Assembly: GCA_951812305.1 (NCBI GenBank)
Contig: CATOSB010000011.1
Span: forward strand, 496,001-560,000
DNA length: 64,000 nucleotides
From: an uncultured Paracoccaceae bacterium
GTDB taxonomy: Bacteria > Pseudomonadota > Alphaproteobacteria > Rhodobacterales > Rhodobacteraceae
Direction of reading: 5' to 3'
Shown: positions 8,399-16,670 of the stretch, in pieces
Numbering within the stretch: position 1 is the first letter of the stretch
Layout: each line of letters opens with the position of its first letter
The notes under the pieces: model-generated
What the model was told of the DNA's origin: nothing
Databases searched by the model: none
Seen by the model: the letters and a program-made list of their open reading frames with translations, nothing else
Program-made: the position numbers and the translations under genes

Positions 8399-8546
8399 TT
8401 CGTTGGTGTTGGTGGCCCCTGCAAAGGGATGCCTGTCGCCCCGGCAAAATCCGGGGAAAGGACAACGCCCTTCCAGCGCTTCTCAATCCGACCGGTGTAG
8501 CCGGGCGGATAAGTTGAGGAAGCCAAACAGAGAAGGAGATCAGAGG
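8399..8546 (+). promoter_or_regulatory. Structured 5' leader of rpsD
   Basis: The leader holds a perfect 6-bp hairpin (CCCCGG, loop CAAAAT, CCGGGG; 8439-8456) and flanking potential stems around 8415-8433 and 8490-8510. A good ribosome binding site (AGAAGGAG) lies before ATG 8547. S4 is an autoregulatory ribosomal protein in many bacteria, so translational control by this leader is plausible but not shown. Confidence 0.4.
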
Positions 8547-9167
8547 ATGACAAAAAGAACCTCTGCCAAGTACAAAATCGACCGCCGGATGGGCGAAAAT
8601 ATCTGGGGTCGTCCGAAGTCACCTGTCAATCGTCGTGAATATGGCCCCGGCCAGCATGGACAGCGTCGCAAGGGCAAAATGTCCGACTTTGGCCTGCAGC
8701 TACGCGCCAAGCAGAAGCTTAAAGGCTACTACGGTGATTTGACCGAGAAGCAGTTCAAGCGCATCTATGCCGAGGCCGCCCGCGTGAAGGGCGACACCGG
8801 TGAAAACCTGATCGGTCTGCTGGAGCGTCGTCTGGACGCCGTTGTTTATCGCGCGAAGTTTGTGCCGACTGTCTTTGCGGCGCGCCAGTTCGTAAACCAC
8901 GGCCATGTCCGCGTGAACGGTAAGAAAGTGAACGTTCCGTCCTACCGCGTTCAGGAAGGTGATGTGATCGAGGTGCGTGACAAGTCCAAACAGATGGCAC
9001 TGGTTCTCGAGGCCTCGCAACTACCCGAACGTGACGTGCCCGACTACATCGACGCCGATCACTCCAAGATGGCCGCAACGTTCACCCGCACGCCGGGTCT
9101 GGGCGACGTGCCTTACCCGGTGATGATGGAGCCGAACCTCGTCGTGGAATATTACGCGAAAAACTGA
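8547..9167 (+). CDS. rpsD: 30S ribosomal protein S4
   Basis: 206-residue S4 protein, a primary binder of 16S rRNA in assembly of the small subunit. It shows the alphaproteobacterial start [21 protein letters not shown], the GPGQHGQRR motif, and the RNA-binding S4 domain (about residues 95-160: [14 protein letters not shown]...[18 protein letters not shown]). The frame stays open upstream, but ATG 8547 has the family start and a clear AAGGAG site. It is monocistronic, between its own promoter and a terminator. Confidence 0.98.
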   Translation: MTKRTSAKYKIDRRMGENIWGRPKSPVNRREYGPGQHGQRRKGKMSDFGLQLRAKQKLKGYYGDLTEKQFKRIYAEAARVKGDTGENLIGLLERRLDAVVYRAKFVPTVFAARQFVNHGHVRVNGKKVNVPSYRVQEGDVIEVRDKSKQMALVLEASQLPERDVPDYIDADHSKMAATFTRTPGLGDVPYPVMMEPNLVVEYYAKN

Positions 9168-9194
9168 CCGGTATTCCCGTCTCAAAATTCATTG

Positions 9195-9226
9195 GACCCG
9201 CGGGAATTCCTGCGGGTCTTTATTTA
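9195..9226 (+). terminator. Rho-independent terminator after rpsD
   Basis: GACCCGC (9195-9201) and GCGGGTC (9212-9218) form a 7-bp stem followed by TTTATTTATTTT. It lies 28 bp after the rpsD stop and could also serve the convergent ytoQ operon. Confidence 0.85.
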
Positions 9227-9301
9227 TTTTAGGGAGTGAACAGAGCGCTGATCAATTCTTGAATATGATGCAGGCCATCACTTCCAACCCTTGGTAACAC
9301 A

Positions 9302-9754
9302 TCAAGCGCCGGGCAATGCTCCACCAAGAACGTAACGCAGAATATCCACCACCTGCTGCGGTTCTTCCGCTACCGCCAGCGCCGCCGCGTCGACTTCTTT
9401 CAACGCATGTTGGTGGTCCGGTCCATGCAGCACGATCAAAGACTTGCCCAACGCTGCCGCGTAACCAGCATCAAAAGCAGCGTTCCACTGTTTGTATTTG
9501 TCGCCAAACCGCACGACCACAACATCGGCATCTGATATGCCCTTTCGCGTCCGTATCGCATTCACCATTGCGCCTTTGTGGTCACGCCAATACTTGTTTG
9601 GCTCTGCGCCCAGGATTGCAATGCCACAATCGTCACTTGCATCGTGATCCGTCACCGGGCTGGAAAATTCTATGTCCAACCCATCGGACCCGTCCCTAAT
9701 CTGATCGCGCCAATCTGTGTGAATTTCGCCCGATAAATAAACTCTCAATGTCAT
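9302..9754 (-). CDS. ytoQ: YtoQ family protein
   Basis: 150-residue cytosolic protein matching the YtoQ family, which has a nucleoside 2-deoxyribosyltransferase-like fold. The N-terminus MTLRVYLSGEIHTDWRD, the central DADVVVVRFGDKYKQWNAAFDAGYAAALGK and LIVLHGPDHQHALKEVDAAA are family features. The reaction is not established. It is the last gene of a probable pheT-GNAT-ytoQ operon and overlaps the end of the acetyltransferase gene by 4 bp (ATGA), which suggests translational coupling. Confidence 0.88.
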   Translation of the reverse strand: MTLRVYLSGEIHTDWRDQIRDGSDGLDIEFSSPVTDHDASDDCGIAILGAEPNKYWRDHKGAMVNAIRTRKGISDADVVVVRFGDKYKQWNAAFDAGYAAALGKSLIVLHGPDHQHALKEVDAAALAVAEEPQQVVDILRYVLGGALPGA

Positions 9755-10209
9755 TTTGATTTACCTTTCGTCGGCCCGATTTCTTTTTCCATAGTGACCT
9801 TCGTCCGCTCTTCAGACACGACATTCCAACCGAGATGCTGATAGAGAGAAATATTGGCCGCCAGATCCCTATGCGTGGCGAGGTTCATCTTTTCACGCCC
9901 CGCATCGGCGGCAATCGCCTCCGCTTTCTCGATCAACTTCCGGCCTAACCCACGCCCCGACGCATCCGGGTGAACCGCCACATTCATCAGGTGCGCGGAA
10001 TCGCGGCCCAAATCCACGACCACACCACCCAATAACTGCCCGCCTTCTTCGGCAATCCAGACATCGCGGTCGCGGATATCATCGATCAACCCGTCTGCGA
10101 CTGGCGGCAATTCGATCCCGGCGTTGTCATAGATCGCGTAAGCCGCAATTATCGCGTCGCGCAACGATGGACCATCCGCCGGAATTGCACGGCGAAATGT
10201 GACTGGCAT
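9751..10209 (-). CDS. GNAT family N-acetyltransferase
   Basis: 152-residue GCN5-related acetyltransferase. The acetyl-CoA loop is visible as VHPDASGRGLGRKLIEKAEAIA (about residues 81-102), preceded by the beta-4 strand LMNVAV. It transfers an acetyl group from acetyl-CoA to an amine, and the substrate is unknown. The gene starts 4 bp after the pheT stop and overlaps ytoQ by 4 bp, so the three genes are probably one transcript. Confidence 0.9.
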   Translation of the reverse strand: MPVTFRRAIPADGPSLRDAIIAAYAIYDNAGIELPPVADGLIDDIRDRDVWIAEEGGQLLGGVVVDLGRDSAHLMNVAVHPDASGRGLGRKLIEKAEAIAADAGREKMNLATHRDLAANISLYQHLGWNVVSEERTKVTMEKEIGPTKGKSK

Positions 10210-10213
10210 AGAA

Positions 10214-12616
10214 CTAGCCTCTCAAAATGCCGCCGGTTGCCTTGTTCACTTTTTCAACGATCTTCGCGCCAACGGCTTCTATCTCTTCATCTGTAAGGGT
10301 CTTCTCGGAAGGTTGCAGCCGGACTGCTATCGCCAAAGATTTCTTGCCCTCGCCCAGCGATCCGCCAACAAATTCATCAAACACTTTCACCCCAGCGATC
10401 AGTGCCTTATCGGCCCCGGCAGCGGCATTCACCAATGCTACTGCCTCGACGTCCTCATTGACGACAAAAGCAAAGTCACGCTCAACAGACTGCAAATCTG
10501 AAAGCGTCAGTGCTGGCCGCGTGGTTCCTTTTGCCTTAGATGAAGGAATGTTCGCGGGATGAATGGCGAATGCCACAACGTTACCCTTGATGCCAAAGGC
10601 TTGCGTCACTTTCGGGTGTAATTCACCGAACGCACCCAGCACGTTCTTTGGACCAAGGCTTAACTTAGCAGATCGACCAGGATGCCACCACGCATTCACA
10701 TCGCGCAAATGCATCAATTTCGCCGGTGCGCCCAGTGCGGAAAGGATCGCCTCGGCATCCGCCTTGGCATCGAATGCGTCAACCGCCCTTCGCGCACCGT
10801 AATGGTCCCGCGGGCTTGAATGGCCAACCTGTATTCCCGTTATCAGCCCTTCCTGATCTTCTGGCTCGGTGCCATGAAACACTGGCCCTACCTCAAAAAG
10901 TGCCAAATCCATTGTGCCGCGCGCCTGATTGCGCGCCGCAGCCTGCAGCAGTCCGGGCAGCAACGAGGGCCGCATATGGCTCATTTCCGACGAGATCGGG
11001 TTATCCAGCCGGGTTGTATCATCGCCGCCACCGAACAGCTCAGCCGAACTTTCGTCAATGAAACTGTAAGTGACGCATTCGTTGTACCCAAGCGCCGCGC
11101 AAGTCCGCCGTGCAATAGCTTCGCGCTTCTGGCTTGGCGTCAGGATCGGTTTTGGCACACCAGGTTGCGGCCGCGCCATCGGTTTGCCTTCCAGTTTCGT
11201 CAGCGACGCGATCCGCGCCACTTCTTCAACCAGATCGGCATCGCCCTTCACGTCTACACGCCAGCTTGGCGGGTAGACCTTGCTTCCCTCCAACCGAAAT
11301 CCCAGCGCTGTAAGCGTCTGTCGTTGTTCGGCCTCGGAAATCTCCATGCCCACCAGCGAGGCAACGCGCGCGGGGTTCAATGTGTAGTGACGCGTCATAT
11401 CCAACGGCGCGCCATCGAAAACGACTTCAGACGCTTCCCCACCGCAGAGATCAAGGATCATCTGCGTCGCCGCTTCCAAGCCCGGCAACGTGAATTCCGG
11501 ATCAACGCCACGCTCAAACCTGTACTTCGCGTCCGAATTCAGCTTCAGCTTCCGCGCGGTTGCCGCAATCGTCACCGGATCCCAATAGGCGCTTTCGACA
11601 AATACGTTGACAGTTTCTGCCGTCACGCCCGAATGCGCGCCGCCCACGGCCCCCGCGAGGCTTTCCAACCGCTCAACGTCATAAATGCCCATCATGCCGG
11701 GTTCGACGGTATAGGTCTTGTCATCCAGCCCTTCATATTCGGTCGGAACTTCAACCGGTCGGACGACAAGATTGCCCTTGACCACGTCTGCGTCAAAAAC
11801 GTGCAATGGACGGTTCTGGTCAAAAGTGAAGAAATTGGTAATGTCGACCAGGGCGGAAATTGGGCGCAATCTAATCGCCTTTAACCGCGCCTGCAGCCAA
11901 GCGGGGCTTGGCCCGTTCGTTACACCGCGGATCACCCGGCCCGTGAAATGCGGGCAACCCTTTTCTTTCAGGGCAGCGTCGATCTTTACACCAATCGGGC
12001 TTGGAAACGCGCCCGGAACCGGCAACGGCTCATAGGGCTTCAACGAACCCAATCCCCGCGCCGCAAGATCGCGTGCAATCCCGCGCACTCCCAGAGCATC
12101 CTGACGGTTCGGTGTGATCCCGATCTCGATCACCGGATCAACTTTGCCTGGATCATTCGCCGCCAGCCACTCTGTGAACTTCGTGCCAACTTTCGGCTTA
12201 CCAGTCAGTTCGATAATCCCGTCATGTTCATCAGAAAGCTGCATTTCGCGTTCCGAACACATCATGCCGTGGCTTTCGACGCCCCGGATTTTGCCGATCT
12301 GAATGGTTGTGTCGATGCCGGGGATAAACATGCCAGGTTTGGCAATCACAACGTGAATTCCCGCCCGCGCGTTTGGCGCTCCACAGATGATTTGCTTCAC
12401 GCCTTCATCCGTTTCGACCTGACAAACGCGCAACCGGTCAGCGTCCGGGTGTTTCTCCGCTTCTTTGACGAAGCCCACGGTAAAAGCACCCAGGCTGTCC
12501 AGTGGGTTGACGACCTCCTCAACTTCCAAGCCCAAATCGGTTAGCGTTTCGGTGATCTCGTCAACCGAGGCGTCGGTTTCCAGATGATCTTTCAGCCAGG
12601 AAAGCGTGAACTTCAT
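10214..12616 (-). CDS. pheT: Phenylalanine--tRNA ligase beta subunit
   Basis: 800-residue beta subunit of the (alpha-beta)2 phenylalanyl-tRNA synthetase, which charges tRNA-Phe in the cytosol. The order is an N-terminal EMAP-like tRNA-binding OB fold (about 40-150, CGAPNARAGIHVVIAKPG), B3/B4 editing domain (around 215-380), B5 domain (about 400-470), catalytic-like core, and C-terminal anticodon-binding FDX-ACB domain (SVERDFAFVVNEDV to the end). Length is normal. The partner pheS is not adjacent: the region upstream holds small divergent membrane-protein genes. It leads the operon with the GNAT and YtoQ genes. Confidence 0.97.
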   Translation of the reverse strand: MKFTLSWLKDHLETDASVDEITETLTDLGLEVEEVVNPLDSLGAFTVGFVKEAEKHPDADRLRVCQVETDEGVKQIICGAPNARAGIHVVIAKPGMFIPGIDTTIQIGKIRGVESHGMMCSEREMQLSDEHDGIIELTGKPKVGTKFTEWLAANDPGKVDPVIEIGITPNRQDALGVRGIARDLAARGLGSLKPYEPLPVPGAFPSPIGVKIDAALKEKGCPHFTGRVIRGVTNGPSPAWLQARLKAIRLRPISALVDITNFFTFDQNRPLHVFDADVVKGNLVVRPVEVPTEYEGLDDKTYTVEPGMMGIYDVERLESLAGAVGGAHSGVTAETVNVFVESAYWDPVTIAATARKLKLNSDAKYRFERGVDPEFTLPGLEAATQMILDLCGGEASEVVFDGAPLDMTRHYTLNPARVASLVGMEISEAEQRQTLTALGFRLEGSKVYPPSWRVDVKGDADLVEEVARIASLTKLEGKPMARPQPGVPKPILTPSQKREAIARRTCAALGYNECVTYSFIDESSAELFGGGDDTTRLDNPISSEMSHMRPSLLPGLLQAAARNQARGTMDLALFEVGPVFHGTEPEDQEGLITGIQVGHSSPRDHYGARRAVDAFDAKADAEAILSALGAPAKLMHLRDVNAWWHPGRSAKLSLGPKNVLGAFGELHPKVTQAFGIKGNVVAFAIHPANIPSSKAKGTTRPALTLSDLQSVERDFAFVVNEDVEAVALVNAAAGADKALIAGVKVFDEFVGGSLGEGKKSLAIAVRLQPSEKTLTDEEIEAVGAKIVEKVNKATGGILRG

Positions 12617-12822
12617 TGCTGTGATGTCCTTCGTCTACGGCGCGTGACCTACCCCAGCACCGACAGGAAGAAAAGACCAACAAGCGGCGCGATTACGGGC
12701 AAGGAATGTGCCGTTCACAAGGCCCAATTTCCATAAACAATCCTCAATTCAACTCCAATTCGTCTCATTTTCGACAACAATTGTTGCGAAAACGTGGTCA
12801 ATGAGAGCAGTGGAGAAGGATT

Positions 12823-13092
12823 ATGAAACTTCGCACCTTTATACTGAGCAGCTTTTCAATGGCTTGCGTTGGCGTGTCTGTGCTTTTCTATCAATCGCAG
12901 GAACGCCGAGACGAAGCATTGCAAATGGCGGCTCACACCGGACTAGAAGGCCAAAACTGCATGACGCAGGGTTTTGAAACGTCCGAAGGCTTTGTTGGTT
13001 GCCTGCAACCAGCCAGCTACGCGCTGGAAGGTGAAGCACCCAGCCGCATTCAATACTTCTGGGATGAAGTCGGGTACATTCTCGGGTTCTGA
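12823..13092 (+). CDS. Small membrane-anchored hypothetical protein, paralogue A
   Basis: 89-residue protein with one N-terminal membrane segment or uncleaved signal (FILSSFSMACVGVSVLFY) and a short outer part containing C-x-TQGFETSEGFVGCLQ. The next gene encodes a paralogue with the same pattern, C-E-ASGIETEAGYVGCLQ. The paired cysteines may form a disulfide in the periplasm. A GGAGAAGG site precedes the ATG. I do not recognise a family. The roughly 200 bp between it and pheT hold no other gene and must contain both promoters. Confidence 0.6.
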   Translation: MKLRTFILSSFSMACVGVSVLFYQSQERRDEALQMAAHTGLEGQNCMTQGFETSEGFVGCLQPASYALEGEAPSRIQYFWDEVGYILGF

Positions 13093-13163
13093 TCCTTATG
13101 CAAAAATGCTTGTTCGCGCGACTCAATCTCTGCGCGAAGCGCGCCCTAACAAGGAGCAAGGCA

Positions 13164-13517
13164 ATGGACTACAGGCTACTTTTCTACTTTTGCCTGACTG
13201 CTACATGCGTTGTGGTTGGCGGGCTTTCGACCCAGCACGTGAAGCGGTTGGAACAATATACCGTCGCCACGCCAGGCACTGCGTTTCAACAGAATTGCGA
13301 AGCCAGCGGAATTGAAACAGAGGCAGGTTACGTCGGCTGCTTACAGCAAGTCAGTTTTGGATATGTTAAAAGTGACTTGCGTGTTGTAAACGGCGTCTAC
13401 GCCCGCGACGACTTATCTGCGTATCTTGGATCGGCCAACATTGCGGCGCGCGCAGTCCTGGTACCGCAATTCCTACTAACATTAAGAATCGAACTAGTTT
13501 GGCAAGGGGCCATTTTA
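13164..13517 (+). pseudogene. Small membrane-anchored hypothetical protein, paralogue B, cut by IS982
   Basis: Start ATG 13164 follows AAGGAGCAAGGCA. The predicted protein has an N-terminal membrane segment (LLFYFCLTATCVVVGGL) and shares the C-x6-ET-x2-GYVGCLQ motif with its neighbour. After about residue 70 it differs from the paralogue. The ORF is interrupted at 13517 by the IS982 element, whose 6-bp duplication ATTTTA flanks it. Beyond the element the frame stays open to a stop at about 15163. Whether those codons belonged to the gene is uncertain. Confidence 0.5.
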
Positions 13518-13537
13518 ACCTGAGTTCTGGATAAGCG

Positions 13538-14431
13538 CTATATCTGGTATTCGACCTGCCTGATTGTTTCCGGCACGGTTATGGGTCCCATTTTAACTTT
13601 GGTTTTCCCGAGCATATAGGCTGCGACACACGAGATGAGGTGTACGAATGCGTTGGCAGGCGATCTGTGTCGAGTGTGTTCCAGTCCCATGCTGGTTTTC
13701 AACTTATCGAACAGAGTTTCGATGATGAACCGCCTTCGCAACAGGATTTTGTTCAGGATTGGCAGGAGATAGTTTTTCATGTTGCGGCGAATGCCGGTGA
13801 CGAGGTGGAGCCCACGCTGCCAGAGCCGTTGGAAGAGGGATTTGGAGATATAGCCCTTATCAGCAAATATTTTGCCTTCGAGGCCCGCGATCATGGCTTC
13901 AAACGGCTTTCGATCATCGACATTACCTGCCGTGATTTTGACGGCCATGATCTCCCCCTTGTTGTTGATGATTAGATGCAGTTTGAAGCCAAAGAACCAG
14001 CCCATTGTGCTGCGACCGCGCTTTGCCAGCCCCTTGAAGACCTTGTTTCGATTAATGCGGGCATTGTGGCAGACCGCGAGCTTAGTGCTGTCGGCAAAAT
14101 AGACGCCGGTTTTTTCACCGCTGAAGCAGTGCAGCAGTATGCAAAACGGCACCATTAATCTTGGCATGAGGCTGACAAACCGACCATAGCTCGGGAGGTT
14201 GCCAAAGCAGTCACGGTATTTCTGCTCAACGCCATAAATCCAATAATGTTTGAAGTCCTTGAACGGCGACAAGTGAAACAAGACCATGATGAACAGGCTC
14301 TCCCCCAGGGTCAGCTTGCCGGAGCGAAGCCTCTGACGACCCGAGGGGATCAACCGGTGGCGCTCCCAGTCCTCGTAGGTTTTTGCAAAGTCATCGAGAC
14401 AGACAAAAAGTGCGGTGTTAGTGATCGACAT
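13538..14431 (-). CDS. IS982-family transposase
   Basis: 297 residues from the preferred start MSITNTALF. An in-frame ATG 42 bp upstream is possible. The IS982 signature block [32 protein letters not shown] is present, with probable catalytic residues D114 (YFADST), D191 (ADKGYIS) and E238 ([11 protein letters not shown]). It is identical to the other copies apart from two substitutions in the copy at 53511-54404. Confidence 0.95.
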   Translation of the reverse strand: MSITNTALFVCLDDFAKTYEDWERHRLIPSGRQRLRSGKLTLGESLFIMVLFHLSPFKDFKHYWIYGVEQKYRDCFGNLPSYGRFVSLMPRLMVPFCILLHCFSGEKTGVYFADSTKLAVCHNARINRNKVFKGLAKRGRSTMGWFFGFKLHLIINNKGEIMAVKITAGNVDDRKPFEAMIAGLEGKIFADKGYISKSLFQRLWQRGLHLVTGIRRNMKNYLLPILNKILLRRRFIIETLFDKLKTSMGLEHTRHRSPANAFVHLISCVAAYMLGKTKVKMGPITVPETIRQVEYQI

Positions 14432-14559
14432 GAGTGGCGGTCCATATTGTGTCGCTTTTGAACCTTGAATCATGGGGCAACGTACCTGGAAACCCCTCTC
14501 ACCCCATACTAATCACGGGGGCATTCAGGCTGGTCAACACGGGGCAAAAGGTGCGCGCC

Positions 14560-15000
14560 ATGGAGAACAACTTCCCAATCAACGAAGATCTCGCTTATGA
14601 GAAGATCCGGGACCTCATGTTCGACATGATGGAAGAGGACCCCAACCGTTTCTACGCCCTCACGGATAAGCTCAATGAACTGGCTGCGCTCCCTAAAAGA
14701 ACCATGACACTTGTGCTCGATCTGATGGCTGCCACTCCCTTTCAGGTGATCATCCCGAAACACGTACGGAAAAATGACCCTGATACATTCAAAGCAGATC
14801 ACGAAACCGTTTCAAATGTTCTATTTCTTGGAGAGTTTGGCGGAATTGCCGTTGAACTGGAGCCAAATGAGGCTTTGAGAGAACCGAGGATCATTTCCAT
14901 AACAATGGTGGAAATCCCTCATCGCAACCCTCTGCGAAAAAGGGTCAACGAGTATCGTAAAAAACGAATCAAAAAACTACGAAAAAATTCTGTCGAGTAG
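14560..15000 (+). CDS. Passenger protein of the IS982 element, unknown function
   Basis: 146 residues from ATG 14560 (MENNFPINEDLAYEKIRDLM). It lies inside the element and is divergent from the transposase across about 130 bp. The first two thirds are acidic with a probable helical region (FDMMEEDPNRFYALTDKLNE). The last 20 residues are strongly basic (RKRVNEYRKKRIKKLRKN) and could bind nucleic acid. I recognise no family. The same gene occurs at 35636-36076 and 52942-53382, always in the same position, so it moves with the element. A longer ORF from 14434 would overlap the transposase start and has no supporting ribosome site. Confidence 0.75.
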   Translation: MENNFPINEDLAYEKIRDLMFDMMEEDPNRFYALTDKLNELAALPKRTMTLVLDLMAATPFQVIIPKHVRKNDPDTFKADHETVSNVLFLGEFGGIAVELEPNEALREPRIISITMVEIPHRNPLRKRVNEYRKKRIKKLRKNSVE

Positions 15001-15317
15001 TGCACTGGTGACGCCAACGTCTTATCCAGAATCGGGGTATTTTATGTCTTCTGCCCCTTTTTTGGGGACCTTCAGACGCGTTAACTGCGCGGCTGTTATG
15101 CTCACAATTCTCACGCATTCAGGGGGTCAACAGTGGCTATCTATATTCAGGCTATTGTCGGTAACGTATTGAAAAATAACACTAGATGTTACGTCCTGGC
15201 AAACTATGAAAATTGGCATCCTACGACCCCTTAGCAGTGGGTCGCACGTTCGAACCCTGCAAGGTTCACCACTTCACCTGATTTGTATCAAAAGCAACGA
15301 GTATGTCTCACATTCTT

Positions 15318-16135
15318 CTATTGGGCCGCGACGCCGTGTTTTGTAAGCCTTTTGACAGATGACGAAGCCGCGACTTCACGGTGTTTGGAATAGCGAATGG
15401 AGTTTTGAGCAATCCGCGGAAGATCGTACAGATAGTTCACCATCACGCCCAAGGAATGAGCTACGCCGACCTCTGAGGGATCAGCTCCGTGATGAATTGC
15501 GTGCACAATTGCGCCATTGCCAAGATGGAATCGGGCAACCGGATCCAAGGGAAAGCCATCTGGAGCCTTGGCTTCCAATAGATAGTTTGCCGCCAGTTGT
15601 TCTGTGTATTGCGAATTTTCGGTGTCCACCTCGATGCCGTTCTCGTGGGCCCAATGCGAAAATCGCGGAAGTGGCGAAAGCGTCACAAATGTCCTGATAC
15701 TCGGTAATTCGATCGAAAGGTCACGCGCGACCTGTTTGATTAATGAATCACCAAACGACACGCCTGCAAGTCCGGCTTGGCAATTGGAAATGGAATAAAA
15801 AACCGCGGTATCCGCCTCTTCTGCTTCGATTGCCTCGCGCGTTTCTGACAGCACGGATTGTATGGAGTTCGGAATCCCTGACGTAAGTGCGATCTCGACA
15901 AATATCAGCGGGTCGTCCGGCATAGAGGGATGAAAGAACGCGAAACAGCGGCGATCCCTTGGTTGAAGTCGAAGACGCAGATCATCCCATGTTTTTATCT
16001 CATGTACGGCTTCGTACGCGATAATTTTTTCAAGAATCGATGCGGGACTGTCCCAATTTATTTGTCGCATGACCAAAAATCCGCGGTTGAACCAACTGCG
16101 TAAAAGGTGAACGAGGTCGTGGTCAGTTCTTATTA
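15318..16135 (-). pseudogene. Malonyl-CoA decarboxylase, N-terminally truncated
   Basis: The reading frame is open from 16135, directly next to an IS982 end, through LVHLLRSWFNRGFLV, RRCFAFFHPSMPDDPLIFVEIALT, FYSISNCQAGLAGVSFGDSLIKQV and RFHLGNGA. These are hallmarks of the catalytic C-terminal domain of malonyl-CoA decarboxylase, which converts malonyl-CoA to acetyl-CoA and CO2. About 270 residues remain of a protein usually about 420 long. The N-terminal helical domain was lost when the IS982 element inserted or recombined. An internal ATG at 16076 could start a shorter product but would lack the oligomerisation domain. Confidence 0.88.
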
Positions 16136-16670
16136 ACCTGAGTTCTGGATAAGCGCTATATCTGGTATTCGACCTGCCTGATTGTTTCCGGCACGGTTAT
16201 GGGTCCCATTTTAACTTTGGTTTTCCCGAGCATATAGGCTGCGACACACGAGATGAGGTGTACGAATGCGTTGGCAGGCGATCTGTGTCGAGTGTGTTCC
16301 AGTCCCATGCTGGTTTTCAACTTATCGAACAGAGTTTCGATGATGAACCGCCTTCGCAACAGGATTTTGTTCAGGATTGGCAGGAGATAGTTTTTCATGT
16401 TGCGGCGAATGCCGGTGACGAGGTGGAGCCCACGCTGCCAGAGCCGTTGGAAGAGGGATTTGGAGATATAGCCCTTATCAGCAAATATTTTGCCTTCGAG
16501 GCCCGCGATCATGGCTTCAAACGGCTTTCGATCATCGACATTACCTGCCGTGATTTTGACGGCCATGATCTCCCCCTTGTTGTTGATGATTAGATGCAGT
16601 TTGAAGCCAAAGAACCAGCCCATTGTGCTGCGACCGCGCTTTGCCAGCCCCTTGAAGACCTTGTTTCGAT
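16136..16670 (-). mobile_element. IS982 element copy B, truncated by IS66 copy 2
   Basis: Begins with the intact end ACCTGAGTTCTGGATAAG and keeps the C-terminal 170 or so codons of the transposase (stop at 16156), identical to copy A. It is then cut in the codons for INRNK by the left end of IS66. The rest of the transposase, the passenger gene and the other end are absent from the neighbourhood. Confidence 0.92.

Larger units (their letters stand above)
13518..15038 (-). mobile_element. IS982-family element with passenger gene, copy A (complete)
   Basis: 1521-bp element bounded by ACCTGAGTTCTGGATAAG on the left and, inverted on the right, ACCCCGATTCTGGATAAG. These are imperfect repeats sharing the inner TTCTGGATAAG. 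It is flanked by the 6-bp target duplication ATTTTA (13512-13517 and 15039-15044). It carries a transposase gene on the minus strand and a divergent 146-aa passenger gene on the plus strand. Ordinary IS982 elements are about 1 kb with one gene. Confidence 0.93.

Noticed and set aside
8142-8546. N-terminal extension of the rpsD frame
   Set aside because: It overlaps the Hint gene and the promoter; S4 proteins start at [10 protein letters not shown].
14434-14559. Longer start for the IS982 passenger protein (188 aa)
   Set aside because: It overlaps the transposase start, lacks a ribosome site, and the ATG at 14560 is better placed.
15195-15280. tRNA-like 3' end (GCACGTTCGAACCCTGC followed by GGTTCACCA)
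   Set aside because: The T-arm has a mismatch and no anticodon or D arm can be folded upstream. At most a decayed tRNA or attachment remnant.
62-16670. A composite transposon bounded by IS66 copies 1 and 2
   Set aside because: No matching outer target duplication, and the region between them is mainly ordinary housekeeping genes.
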